A program made the position numbers and the translations under genes. Below, piece by piece: positions 32,306 to 44,075 of a stretch of 64,000 nt of DNA (within the stretch, counting starts at the first letter, position 1; the number at the start of each line of letters is the position of its first letter). The notes beneath the pieces were generated by a model. The model was not told where the DNA came from and did not search any database. It saw only the letters and a list, made by a program, of their open reading frames with translations. This DNA is from Ianthella basta (taxonomy: Eukaryota > Porifera > Demospongiae > Verongiida > Ianthellidae). The DNA is taken from positions 2,377,512 through 2,441,511 of the forward strand of contig OZ025874.1 in assembly GCA_964019415.1 (NCBI GenBank). The letters are read 5' to 3'.

Positions 32306-32985
32306 TACTGTATGGCCAGAAATATTGGCGGGAATTTATTTTGGCGGATTGATGAAATTGTTGCATTTGGCAGAATTTACTTTGGCAGTTAGGCAAGCTT
32401 TATGCCATAATAATATTCATAGCAAATGGCTAATCCAGAATGGGCAAGAGCTACATTACAATGATGAACTGTGGCTGCGGAGTACACATGCTGTTGTTTG
32501 ACAATTTCTGAACTATTTTTGTTCCAATCCTTAGCCTTGCCCACGAATTCTTCAATGTACAAAGGAGAATCCAAGCCTTCTTTTGGTATATCTATTGACG
32601 CTTACTTGCTGCCTCTTGCTTCGCACTCCAATGCAGAAACAGAGAACAGGATGCCGAAAACTTCCACAGTAGTTACCGACAATGATATCAATGTCAGACG
32701 CCATTTGGATTCTCTTCAGCTTTCATGCGCTGACAAGTCTAGACAGCTCCTCTCCTAGCTCCGGTGTCAAACTCTTTGGAAGCGTAGTGTCCTCATGCAC
32801 AGCTGTCGGTTATGAACTCCATGCCGACAATTAACCTATAGGCCTGATGCATCCAGCTACAAGCCTAGTATATATGGGAAACTGTTTGCGCAATTGTGCT
32901 GACACAAATTTTGGTGGATTGCTCTCACAATCACCAATCCACCAACATAAATTCCTCGCCAAAATTTCCGGTCATTTATACGGTA
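32306..32985. mobile_element. TA-type MITE (TAC(T/C)GTA ends), 680 bp
   Basis: The left end reads TACTGTATGGCCAGAAATAT then TGGCGGGAATTTAT; the right end inverted reads TACCGTATAAATGACCGGAA then the same TTGGCG(A)GGAATTTAT core. Diverged TIRs of about 50 bp. Non-coding. Confidence 0.65.
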
Positions 32986-33308
32986 TTTCCCTGTTCAAGT
33001 ATTCATACAATGCCATACTGTGAATCTAGCTATCAAGAACATTATTTCAATTTACTCCAACTTTTTAGGTATTTATCAGTTGCATGAAATTGACCTATTA
33101 ACATAACTTAGCCAGGGTATTATGTTTATATTGCCACTATTTAATAAAATTTTACTTGTTTGTACTAGTGTTTGTTTTGTGTTCATGTATTTTGCCTTTC
33201 TTTTCTGGGTGCCATTTACAGTAGCCATTGGCTAACGGTTCCCCAGGTAAAATAAGAATACCTGATGCCTGATACCTGATGTACAATTTCTGCCCTCTCC
33301 TTTGGTAG

Positions 33309-36300
33309 GGACATATGCCTCAACTGATGGTCTGGGTCCACTGGGGATCAATGCTCCTGCCCTGCCCTCTGTCCAACCCACGGAACTAGGTGAGTGGCAT
33401 CAGCTGTAAGACAGTGAAGAAAATAGCTCACTGCATGTATCCAAAGGGAATAGTTTGATCACACTCTTTCTCCACTCTACAACATGAGAGAACATCATTA
33501 TGTCTGCCTTCTCCTCCCATGCATCCATGTATGAAGTGGTCCCTAAAAGCTTGCTGTGTTGTTATGATTGTCTTGCAGCATGTACGTACATGTGCAATAA
33601 GACTCAATTTACATGTCAGTCTATATAGCCTGAGTAGGCTCATTGGCGACATGTGACTTCCTGGCATGTAGTACAAACAGCATTGGTGTATGCATTCCTG
33701 TGTAGCATGTGGAATGAGTTGTGCCCTTCAGTCTTCAACACAACTGACACGCACCACTTAGCTGCTTCCCTGTTCTTCCTCACCAACGTGTCTATTGCTA
33801 GGAGTGGGCCTCAAGTCTTCGTCTGCGGGTCACAGCATTGTCTCCTGCCTCACCCTGCCCTCCTCCACTGAGTCAGCCCACACTAGGTCCCATTACTGCA
33901 AATGGGTACAAGTTACATTTGCTTGCTGCATGATGCTCTCCAATGGTGCCCGTGCTGCTCCTGGCCCTGTGCAATTTGCGCTGGTTTTCAAGGTGCAGAT
34001 GGTGCAAACAGTCTATGTCGGCCTTTAGTCCTTCACTCCTGTAACTTGCAGTGCTGTTGGTTGCTGTGACCAACAAGCCCAAATACTCTACTGGAACGTA
34101 TGGTGGGTACCATCAGCAACATGCACTGGTGGTGGTGGTCTTTCGACAATGTCCCCAACTACTCTACATGCACTGGTAGTGGTGCCCCTGTGTAACTTGT
34201 ACTGGTGGTGTTTTTCCTAGTACAGTATATTCTGCCGCATATACTGGCTACAGCGATTGTAACCTGGACTGTATGGTGGTGCGTGGTGGTGGCAGTGGTA
34301 CTGGTGGTGGAGGTGTAGTCTCGCGTGCCAGCCGTTCCTGTGGGGAAGGAATGTCTAGTGACTTTCGCCAGGTACTTGTGGCACGTTGGAATGCAATTAT
34401 CGCATGATGTCATAGCGCATACTGTAAGAATAATGCCTCACTTATGTGCTTTGAAGAAGGGATAGTTTGTAGTTGTGTCGACTTAGAATGGATGTTTGTT
34501 CGCTCTGTCAGTGTACGCTGAAGAAAGACCAGTGCAGATCTGATCAACTGTGATATCGTCGCCTGCGTCTCCAACATAAACTGCATTATCTTTCATTCGT
34601 GTCACCATGGTACATAGACCATCTTAATAAGTAAACTGCGTGGATGTTCCTTTCAGTCATGGCTCTCACCTGATCTCTCATTCGCGCTACGAGAGGGCTC
34701 ACCACGATTGCGACGAATAAGCTTGGCAGGCGGTGTACCTCATCGAACACCCCTGGCAGTAGGCTGTAACAAAGGGACTTGCAGCCCCCTGTTGACTTAC
34801 GAAAACATCACTCCCACGTAGGAAGTCCAAGATCCTCTTCCTGCTTCGGCCGAAGCTCCGCGTAGCCCATCTGACTGGCTACCTTCGCAAGCACTGTCTT
34901 CAGCTCCATTGCAACAACCATAGATTCGTCAATACTGCGTAGTCGGAACACGCAAGACTATTCTAATCGATCCCCGATTGCAGGTGTGATGTAATGTGCT
35001 AATTGGTTGCTGCGCAATCTGATTGGCTCTGCCAAGATTTTGGCATGGCCACGAGTACCTGGCGAAAGTCACCAGACCCTATTTCTCTGCAATTGCACAA
35101 TAATATGGGAAACCTGGCACGCGAGACTAGTGAAGGTGGTGGCAGTGACTGCACTGGTGGGTATTGTCCTTGTAGCACTGGCACATATACTGGAGACGCA
35201 TTTTGTAACTTGTACTGTGTGGTGGTGGTGGTGGTGGTGGCAGTGGTTGTCTTCCAACAATGAGTGCAACTATGCTATCCTTAGTATATTTGATCTTTTC
35301 CAGTCTGTGCGTTCGTTTGTTCGTTTGCTTGTGATTGGCATTAATAACAGACATTTGATTGAATGACGCAATGACTTAACCACAAACATGGCCACTCTGG
35401 CAGTGTGCATGTGACTCCCAGCCAGCCGTCTCTTAGACACTCCGCGCTCCTCAGTTTGGGTCTCCCAGATGTGACATGCACTTGTGCAGAAGTTTACTGT
35501 TATTGTCTGGTGCGAGGGAATTGCTCTGGCTATTTTTGTTTCGCTATTTGGGTACTTTAGCTGTCATTTCTTCCCATGCATCCTCAATTCAATGGCATAC
35601 CCTTAGGCAAGCTTAACATTGCTTGCTGTAGCATGCACTCCAATGGCGGAGGTGCAGGTTCTAACCGGTTGTAACTTGCACTGGTGGTCTTTTTAGGGGC
35701 TGCCTGTGGCAGCCCCTATATTGTTTTCAAATTGACATTTTCATATGGCTTCATGTTACAGATAATATAGATATATATACAGTGCAAGTAACAATATATT
35801 GCAGTAATCTAAATAAATAATTAAATAATTCAGGGACGTTAATGGAGGCTGCAGAGGACAAGTATTCAGCATAACTATGAACTAGGAGGAAATTAACGGA
35901 TTTTAAATCTGACAGATTTTTTAATTAGTCTTTCGTCCTCATACAAATTGACGCCAAATTTCTAATGTAAATTCCCATAGGATAACGCGTAATGTGTGAG
36001 ACATTTGTATAGGTAGATGGTGTGGTATCAATTGTAAAAAGCTATGTAGTAGTATTATACCACATGCAGCAGTGGAGTAAAAGCCGTATGTAGTTGGAGG
36101 TAGAAAAGACCACCAGTGCAAGTAACAGCAACCACCACCACCACCACACAGTGCAAGTAACAATGGGACCACCACATGTGGCAGTAGAGTAAATGCGGTA
36201 GTTGGAGGCAGAAACACCAGTGCAAGTAACAGAGGGTCAGAACCACATGTGCCACAAGAGTAAATGCACTAGTTGGTGGCAGAAAAGGCCACCAACACAA

Positions 36301-39300
36301 GTAACAGAGGGTCAGGACCACATGTGCCCTTAGAGTAAACAAATTGAAATTGGACTTGGAATCAGAAATGCTACTAGCATGCATGTGGGGAATCCTCTTG
36401 AACCTTGTACCTTGCACTCTAGCCCACCAGCACCCCAAACCCCACCCAATTAGTTGGTGGTGGAAACGACTACCAGCGCAAGCTACAGAGAGTCAGGACT
36501 AGCACAAGCACCATTGGAGTGCCTGATGCAGCAAGCAATTGTTACTTGCACAAGGGCAGCCGTAATTGGTACTTCTTGTATAATTATAGACATTAATGGG
36601 CTGCCCTTGTGCAAGTACAATTGCTTGCTGCATCGGGCACTCCAATGGTGCTCGTGCTTGTCCTGACCCTCTGTAGCTTGCGCTGGTAGTCGTTTCCGCC
36701 ACCAACTAATTGGGTGGGGTCTGGGGTGCTGGTGGGCTAGAGTGCAAGGTACAAGGTTCAAGGTTCAGGAGCCAGAGATTATGGGATGTCAATGGATCAT
36801 GCCCAGGCCATGGCGGCAAGATTTTCAGTGACTGCACCCCCTAACAACAAACATTGCCCACTGAACACAAACCGATTTACTCTGACTTACTGAATTGCTT
36901 GTGTAAGTCTGTATGTATTGTGGGCTGCTGGTAGAGTAGCCTTGTAGCTAAAAGGAATCCCCACATGCATGCTAATAGCATTTCTGATTCCAAGTCCAAT
37001 TCCAATTTGTTTACTATAAGGGCACATGTGGTCCTGACCCTCTGTTACTTGTGTTGGTGGTCTTTTCTGCCACCAACTAGTGCATTTACTCTAGTGGCAC
37101 ATGTTGTTCTATATATCACTGCACCAACTGTGTTAGTTACCAGAGTTGTGAAAGATCTTGCAATTGTTACTTTGGGCACATGACATTATAGGTGTATGGT
37201 GATGTTGGCTGTACATGTATTTGTATGTGGCAGTCATTGCTGGCAGTTGTGCACTTGCGCGCTAGCTTGCCTTTGGCAGGATTCTGTACAAATACCCTAT
37301 CACCATTTGTCTCACCATATGTGAATGTGGAAGTCAGTGGTGGTGATGGAGCACTTGTAAGAAGGCTTGCCTTCAGTGGTGGGTGTGCCAGTGGGTAAGT
37401 GAAGAAATGCAAGGTGCACACACACTGGAAGTGTGTGGTGTCAATGCATATGGCTATATTTATGCATGTGAAATGCCACCATAGCTAAAGTCTATGGTGC
37501 AATACACGCTATGGAAAGCTGTAGTGTACAGGCACATACACAATGAGCCACATGGGAGTTTATTTCTTTCACTGAATCAGGCAAGCACAGCACAGCCTTA
37601 ATCCAGAAGAGCCTTCATCCAGTCGAGCGCATTGACTTGCGGCAGGCCAGCTTGTGCACGAGCGCTCTCCTGCTTACCGTATACGTGTCCGGGTGGAAAC
37701 GTCCCACGTTTGACTAATGGTTGAAGAGTACGTTGTTGGCACTACGGCAGTGTTTCTCGGAACACTTCCTCAAGGCTGTGCCTCCACAAAGGTCGTGTGT
37801 CTTCCTAGTACCCATTGATTTGCTGTCTTCATGCAGTAGAATCGTCTGGAAACTCTCTCACGCTCGCGTAACCCCCAAATTCTGATGCGCCGTTGGCTCT
37901 TGCACACAGTTCCTGGCAATAGGTGCCGAAGAGAAGCATGTGCGGCGGCCCTTTCTTCCTGCCAGCCGCTTCAAGGGGGTCTTTGAGGTGCGAAAGGTGA
38001 CGTCACGAAGCGAACTCTATATTTTGGATCGACTAGGGTGTGGCGTTTGCGTGATGTCAGAATAAAACGTCACCATTCCATGATGTCACACTAAATTGTC
38101 ATCCTTCTAATTGAACAGCAGAGTCTTTAATTACTAATCCCTGCTGAGTGCACAGCCTTATCGGCCACTTGCACTTGCCTACAAAGTTTCGTGAGCATTT
38201 GTCGGATTTTCATATTAAATTATTACAACATCCACTATCAGTATAAATGTGCTATAGCAATGATATGGGGCTGTGGCATTTTATATTTGCCATTTGGCGC
38301 CACCTTGCACATAAACAAAGACTGTCATATTTAAAATCATTAAATTTCCCTTAAGTTTGCCATCTTACCAATGGTCTGTGCCACAGGGTGCCCAAAGTCC
38401 CCAAACATTATATGTTACTTAAAGTGGGCTAGGAGTGCTTTACGCGATTTATGGCTCGAGGTGTGGGGGTCGAGTTGCTGATAAAGCACGAGGCGAAGCC
38501 GAGTGCTTTATCACGCAACGAGACCCCCACACCGAGTGCCATAAATCGCGTAAAGCACTCCTAGCCCACTGTAAATGATATAGAGTGACTTGCGCGGGCG
38601 GACGGTTGGCCTTCAGTCTTCCATTTTCCGATTGCATCATCTGCAAGCCATATTTGGCTGATTCCATTGCGTCATCTGTAATCCGATTGGTTGACTCCAT
38701 TCAAACTTACCTCGCATTCTGGTCAGAAGGAAGGTAGAGTGAAGCGAGTAGCTGTAGCTAAAGGTGGGCGGTATTGACTTTTTTCAATACCGAATAACTA
38801 TTCCAACAAATACCTCGGTATTACTAAAAACCGACTAAATAGGCCATTTAGCTTTCGTTGACTTACTGCATCTGTATTTGAAAGTGTTTCAACCGTTCTC
38901 TTGCAGAAAGCATCGATTTGCAAACCAATATTGCAAAAATACTCGCGAAGTTAGGATGCCTCCGGATATTGTATTGCAAAATCTGTATATTGTGAATGAA
39001 AACATGGCCAATTGCAAGCGACGCTCAGATTCGAAGCAGACTTCTTTACCGAGCCGACGGATGCCAGCGGGTACTTGGAAACTTCGCCATCATTAAGAAG
39101 TTTCACTCCAGAGATGAAGGGTGGCGCTTCAAGAAGAACGAAAAAGCGACGAAGCGCGACAAGTGAGGACACGTTCTACGTACTTAAACGTCGAAACGGC
39201 CTCTTACTGTAGACCTAATTCCTGCTTGTCCTGCCTGCTGCTGTGGACTACCACTCCTAAGTATGGAAGTATTAGTTACAAATGTAGCTCATACCAAGTA

Positions 39301-41340
39301 AAACCGAAAAGAATCGGTATCTCGGTATCCCTATTCAATCCACCGATAATATTCGGTATTCAGTAAACACCGAAGTTAACTAAATATACCGAAATACCGC
39401 CCACCCCTAGCTGTAGCAGTAATGGACGAAAACGGTCCTTCGCTGGCAAGAAGACTCTCAATGCGTCTTAATGGAACAAGTCTGTGCTGCGCTATGTTCT
39501 TAGCATCGCAGAAGAACAACTATTTGCTGCCGTTGTTACTATCCGTTTGGCTAGCTAGCTAGTGCGCAGATGCCCGCTCGGACTGCCAGTTCAAGAACCG
39601 CAAAAAGGACTAGCAAAGCACCCTTCCTCTGCCATTAGAGCACTCGTTGCCGCCTTTCAGAAGCGAAGGATGGGTAGTAGGCTAGGCTTTAACTTACGGA
39701 GCGGCGAGGTCACACTTCGGCAGAAATGAAAAGTAACTTTTGTAATTGGCGATCTCAGTCAGACCACACTGGATAGAATCCACCCTTAAAAGCGTAAGGA
39801 GGAAGTTTGAGCGTAATTTCTTGCTAGAGTTCTTTATGGCTCACCTAGCGTTCTTTAACTTCCATAAAGAACGGCCATAAAGCACGCTGCAAGATTACGC
39901 AATATAAAGTACTCAAAATTCCTTTGATCCGCCCACGCAAGTCACTCTATATTATATTATATTATATTATATTATATTACATTATTTTATGGCTTCAATA
40001 CCCTTGTATTTTGCAACTTGAACTGTATATATTATATTATTTACATTAGATTAGTGGTGTATATTAAACTTGCACAATATATGTACGAACATGAAGCCAT
40101 ACTAATACCTAAAAGTAAAAACAATATAGGCAACTTGGCCAATGGTTGCATTCAAGAATTCAGAACTGCAGTGGCTCACACGTCCACCTATATCACTGCC
40201 CGAGGATGAAGCAAGCACAGGTGATTGAGGATTGCTTCATGCATCATAGCATACTTACATATAGCATCGCATTCCATGCAGTACAATGGTGTTAGCACCA
40301 TGCACATGGGCAGGTGTTAAAATTGTTACATTGGACACCAGTGCAATGTCAAAGTATAAAGTATTTGTGTATATGTGTGTGTGGGGGGGGGGGGGGGGTG
40401 GCTGATAAAACCATGCATAAATTGATGATCAATAGAAGAATCTATAATATAGGGAAAGTATTCTACTTTAAGGCAAGCAAAAAGGAGTTAGGCCACTTTT
40501 AATTTTACTCTATGTATGCTCTGTTACTCCAGATAATAGCAGTGGAAGAGCATTTTTGTTCTTAGCTTCCTTACTTTCAAAGCCACGATGTGCAGGTGTT
40601 CTGCTTGCTTCTGCTGTGATCATTGCTATTGCAATCAACGGATCAACCAACATCTGGGAAGGTATGTCATGGAAAATTCCACTCTACACTTCAGGTACAT
40701 TTATGTTTGCAGCCACTACCATCGTAGATTTTTAGGCTTAGCTATATGTTAAGAATGATGGGTTTTATGAAGCCTGCAGCTGGAAAGCATCTGTATATAA
40801 AGGAAATATAGTTGTCTGGGAACGAGAGCCCCTAAATGCTATGGACAATTGCAAGTAATATGCTGTTGCTAAAGATTTCCCCTTGAAGGCACCATTCATG
40901 ATGCCGTGACTGGAAGAACACAACACTCTGTCGACCTACCTGTAGTGCTGGTAAGGCCTGCTCTTCTAGTTCACACTGTGTGTAGCCTGGAATTCTTTGT
41001 TCACTTTTGCAATAGTCCATGAAAGAACGCAGACAGACGCTAGTGAGCTGTGTGCATGCATGGGTCTGGAAGCCCATCTTTCTAGATGTGCTGTACATAC
41101 CTCAGAAGAGCCATCCCTCACATTTCCCATCAACAAAAGTGCCCAATTCATATGCAAACTGTCATTCTCGTGTGATATATAGACAGTTAGATGTATGTCA
41201 TATAGTTATGTCCTGATTTACTCCATGCAAAAATTATTATAATGCAACATGCAAGGGTTTTATCTGTGTTGCAGAGTAGTGTGGATTCTTCTTCTATGGG
41301 AAGAAACGTACTGCTCTGCAGTGAAGTGTCATACTTTTGA
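33309..41340 (+). CDS. CARD-domain gene, exons 4-7 with a membrane segment
   Basis: Exons: 33309-33389, 40533-40661, 40889-40950 and 41275-41340; phases (1, 1, 0) agree with exon 3 and with each other. The reading is GTYASTDGLGPLGINAPALP, then FLFLASLLSKPRCAGVLLAS followed by AVIIAIAI (a plausible single membrane helix), then IHDAVTGRTQHSVDLP and a tail ending LLCSEVSYF and stop. Total for seven exons: 466 residues. The tail after the helix is about 50 residues. The 33309 exon is short and the 7-kb intron is full of transposons, so linkage to the CARD exons is an inference from phase. Alternatively exons 5-7 belong to a separate gene whose 5' end I cannot see. Confidence 0.45.
33390..34210. 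other. Intron 4, first part
   Basis: Contains a diverged copy (near 33895-34080) of the sequence found in the foldback at 36.4-36.8 kb: GCTTGCTGCAT..., CTCCAATGGTGCCCGTGCT. Otherwise unassigned. Confidence 0.4.
34313..35136. mobile_element. Inverted-repeat element carrying a RecQ fragment
   Basis: Plus-strand 34313-34393 (TAGTCTCGCGTGCCAG ... GACTTTCGCCAGGTAC) recurs inverted at 35048-35136. GGTGGT-rich tracts extend both arms outward to about 34250 and 35230. The interior encodes a broken helicase on the minus strand. The outer boundaries and superfamily are unclear. Confidence 0.55.
34485..34909 (-). pseudogene. RecQ-like helicase fragment
   Basis: Starts MELKTVLAKVASQMGYAELR then PKQEE, the N-terminal F/Y-x-x-LRPxQxE helicase motif of RecQ proteins. 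After a frame break it reads GCKSLCYSLLPGVFDE (Walker A region, with GKS changed to CKS) and IVVSPLVARMRDQV (the SPLxxLMxDQV motif Ia), then AVYVGDAGDD. At least two frameshifts; the DEAH box and everything after it are absent. RecQ genes unwind DNA; sponges and cnidarians have many element-borne relatives. Confidence 0.65.
35137..36242. other. Intron 4, GGTGGT-rich and CAC-rich repeats
   Basis: (GGT)n around 35217-35240 and its complement around 36128-36155 plus repeated GTAACTTGCACTGGTGG words. These look like diverged pieces of the foldback family. The valine-, histidine- or proline-rich ORFs here are products of the triplet repeats. Confidence 0.5.
36243..37108. repeat. Large two-tier foldback structure
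   Basis: Inner arms 36400-36562 and 36599-36765 are almost perfectly complementary around a 36-bp centre. Outer arms 36243-36395 and about 36958-37108 continue the inversion (for example CACATGCATGCTA, TTTCTGATTCCAAGTCCAAT). A 190-bp insertion (36766-36957) breaks the right side only. The RNA would form a hairpin of over 300 bp. Confidence 0.85.
37109..38424. other. Intron 4, unassigned
   Basis: An open plus-strand stretch 37192-37394 with an ATAG acceptor and a GTAAGT donor reads VYGDVGCTCICMWQSLLAVV, but its phase (0 to 2) does not fit the flanking exons. 37600-38100 is GC-richer without a gene. Confidence 0.35.
38425..38572. repeat. Long hairpin (about 66-bp arms)
   Basis: AGTGGGCTAGGAGTGCTTTA and onward pairs with the segment ending in CTCCTAGCCCACT, with a few mismatches and a GC-rich tip. 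It abuts the TA-type element at 38581. Confidence 0.8.
38581..39949. mobile_element. TA-type TIR element (1,369 bp) with a nested hAT MITE
   Basis: Left end TAGAGTGACTTGCGCGGGCG, right end inverted TAGAGTGACTTGCGTGGGCG; TA flanks both sides. About 650 bp of it is the nested hAT MITE. No coding. Confidence 0.7.
38759..39409. mobile_element. hAT-type MITE (651 bp) with perfect 8-bp duplication
   Basis: Ends TAAAGGTGGGCGGTATT and, inverted, TAGGGGTGGGCGGTATT. GCTGTAGC flanks both ends (38751-38758 and 39410-39417). Eight-base duplications and TAG(A/G)GG ends fit hAT. Same family as the element at 43571-49270. Confidence 0.88.
39950..39985. repeat. (ATTAT)n microsatellite
   Basis: Pentanucleotide ATTAT repeats directly at the right end of the TA-type element. 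Confidence 0.9.
40383..40398. repeat. G16 homopolymer
   Basis: Sixteen consecutive G after a short GT tract, 135 bp before exon 5 of the CARD gene. Confidence 0.9.
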
Positions 41341-41518
41341 GGTCAGACCTAGGCCTGCATATGTATGCCAGACTAACTGTCATACATTTGATCCTCCTTG
41401 GGATCATGACATGCAAAATAGTTGTTTCAGCAAATGTGGCTTACTATATCAATCACCAACTGATACGGTAGTCATAGGCACTGCTGATTGATGCCTGCAA
41501 AATGGGTAAATTCGATAA

Positions 41519-41900
41519 GCATGGCTGTTTTACACCACATATATTATGGCCACTTAGTTTTGGTTTGGGAACCAGGAATATTCAGCAAGGCTTATCCTCA
41601 AGCTCTTATGTAGACAGAAGTGTAGGCTTTTTCTCCGCGGATATTGAATCGATGCAGAATTAACGCCGTAGTGCAGCAGAAATGACAGTTGGCAAGTGAG
41701 TTTTAGCCTTTTAAGTGTGTGATGTACTTTCGCCATGGCGAAATTGCAGCCAGAACTTGCGTATATTAATCTTCTCCTAGCTCTCTTCTGCCAGTTTTCA
41801 TGCTATCATGCTATACCTTGACTGAAACCCCAATATGTCTATAACATGGCAATGAAGGGCTTGTTCTACAGCGCATCACAGATTTTGCACTATGAGCACA
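41519..41900. repeat. Inverted dispersed repeat, left copy (partner 49978-50347)
   Basis: About 370 bp recur inverted at 49978-50347 with moderate divergence. Shared words include CATGGCTGTTT, AGAATTAACGCCGTAGTGCA, ATTAATCTTCTCCTAG and GTCTATAACATGGCAAT. Together they bracket the 8-kb transposon nest. Two insertions of one element in opposite orientation, or ends of a huge foldback, are both possible. Confidence 0.75.
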
Positions 41901-42003
41901 CACCAACACAGTACATCTTGATACGCAGTGCGGGCACTGCGGTCACTACATGATATACGTACCATCTGCTCATGACTCTCAAAGGGTCACTACAGTGCGA
42001 TTA

Positions 42004-42961
42004 TTAAGGTGGTAGGTGTGGCTCAAGCAACCTGTTTTGATTGCATTCATTCTTGGTCCACTTGTAGACTAGTTAGACCCCTTTCAAATTATGCCTTTAC
42101 TTTTCAAAAGCGCTCCATACTTTTAGAGTTATAAAAGGTATAAGAATCGTTAGTAATTACTAGATCGTTCCCGCAATGTTATCATAGCAACTTGTCACCT
42201 CGCGGCACCCTATCCTTAACCACTGAGGTTGTGGTCACTTGTTTACATAACACCTAATACTGCTATGAGGTGTGAACCACGAACGTAATGGCTGTACTTG
42301 TTTTTTACCAAGAAAACGGAGGCGCTGAGATCTTTGATGCTTGTTCAGGCGGACCAAACGTTGTAGAGGTGCTTCATAGATGGTGCTGACGATAAATACG
42401 AGCAATCGCCTTTCTAAAGTGTTGCGCTGGCGAGATCTCGCCCCCTCATGATCATCGTCGAGGTGTTGCAACTGAAACCAATCTGTCGCAGTACTAACGA
42501 TTTGTACGCGGTTTGCTTGTACAGGCAGGATATCGTATGTATTACAATTGCACGGGAACAATTAGTGATAAACGCTTTGGATAAGAAAATATGGCGCTTT
42601 CCGTTCAAGTGTTGCTGACAGCGCTCTCACATGGCCAGGATAAACACCATCTTCAAACGCTCCCGTAGGAGTGTAGGTATACGCCTTGTCTTGCTTTGTA
42701 CCGAGTTTGGTAGCTTCAGCATTATCTAGTCAGAAATGGTTTCACTTTTACTGGGGTTAACCAGGACTACAGTGCTTTTAATTAATTGATTGTTCAATCA
42801 TAATAGATTGCGCAATCATGTAAATTGAAACAAGGGATTGCATAGAGAAGTCATGTCTATGAAATATGAAAAAATGAACTTCATAGGATAAGTGGTTAGG
42901 CAGTCACGGGCATTCAAACTTGCCCTTCTGGTTTAGAAAATGGCCACACCTACCACCTTAA
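42004..42961. mobile_element. TTAA-type MITE (958 bp)
   Basis: TTAA-GGTGGTAGGTGTGGC at the left is mirrored at the right (GCCACACCTACCACC-TTAA). Fits piggyBac/Kolobok-type non-autonomous elements. Different TIR from the element at 25002. No coding. Confidence 0.8.
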
Positions 42962-43562
42962 GCACACTGACTTAACTGTGACTATGCTGTTCAGTGAAAT
43001 CTATCTATTACTTTATGCAGTTGAGCTATATAGAATGCATAGCTACGTGCAAGTGCCCTAATTTGGTGCTATTATTTTTGGCATTAAACTAAGTGCATGT
43101 TAAGCTCAGTTCTATAGTTTATACTTTTCGTAGCCACCATTTAGCCATAAGATAAAACAAAATATGCTAATTAAAGACTTTGCCACCTTACATAAAAAGA
43201 AATATTACTTAAAAAATTACTTAATGCGTGAAAGATGAGATAGAAAAATAAACAGCTAATCATTTGTTTAGGAAATTGGCTTGGTACAGTGTGATAGGCT
43301 GTAAAAATGGGCAAGAAATTGATAGTCCAGCTCCTGCATTATGCATGCAGCTGATCAAGTGTAAATGACATTTATTATGTTCTATGACATTACGTTCTCT
43401 GCTACATTTTCATTCTGTTGATTACAGTTGGGTTTAGCTGAGCTGTACGTGTGCATGGTAAGACTTGCAGTCAGAAGGGGGCAGGTGTACCTGTAAAATA
43501 AAACAGAAACCACAAGTGCTGTGTGCATGAACATTGGACTGTGACAGCTATTATACAGGAGT
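42962..43562. other. AT-rich spacer
   Basis: No gene or repeat recognised. Confidence 0.4.
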
Positions 43563-43702
43563 TAGTAATTTAGGGGTGGGCGGTATTGGCAAATATAGTA
43601 CCTCAGTATTCTTGATACAATTATTGCGGTATAACTACATACCTACTATTTTGAGCAAAATTAATTGCTGACATGCAAATCGCTGTTACTTGCATATATA
43701 TG

Positions 43703-43972
43703 TGTGGTGGAGCACGTTGTTGACCATAGCTATGGACTGTTCTAGAGCTAGGCGTGGCGTGACCATGGCTGTAACTATTAGATTGTTAGCGCTGCTAGCT
43801 GTGTATTTGTGATTAGTAGTTCCCGAACATTTGAAGACTCTAACTATATCTGTATGCTTTTTGTATGCTAAGTCAGTCCTTTGTTTAATGATCTGTGTTG
43901 GCTCCAGCGCTGAATCAGTGTTTGCGTGCGTCTCGGTGTCCCGAATGAGTTCAGTCTAGATTGTTCGCTACA
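43703..43972 (+). repeat. 5' LTR of the Gmr1-like element
   Basis: Starts TGTGGTGGAGCACG, ends TTCGCTACA. It differs from the 3' LTR at a handful of sites (for example GCGCTGCTAG versus GTGCTGCTAG and ATTTGAAGAC versus ATTCGGAGAC). Confidence 0.95.
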
Positions 43973-43995
43973 TTTGGTGGCAGCGGTGGGATCTC
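43973..43995 (+). promoter_or_regulatory. Putative primer-binding site
   Basis: TTTGGTGGCAGCGGTGGGAT directly after the LTR begins (after two bases) with TGG, complementary to a tRNA 3' CCA. The tRNA species was not determined. Confidence 0.6.
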
Positions 43996-44075
43996 TCCGT
44001 CGGTGGAAGGTGAGACTCGATTCAGCGAGCGCTAAAGGACCGAACATTGGCAACTGCCGTCAGAGGTGACTGGAG

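Noticed and set aside
35003-35366. Val/Trp-rich and His/Pro-rich ORFs
   Set aside because: They come from GGT/CCA triplet repeats in the inverted-repeat element.
37192-37394. Extra exon of the CARD gene
   Set aside because: Splice signals are present but the phase (0 to 2) is incompatible with exons 4 and 5.
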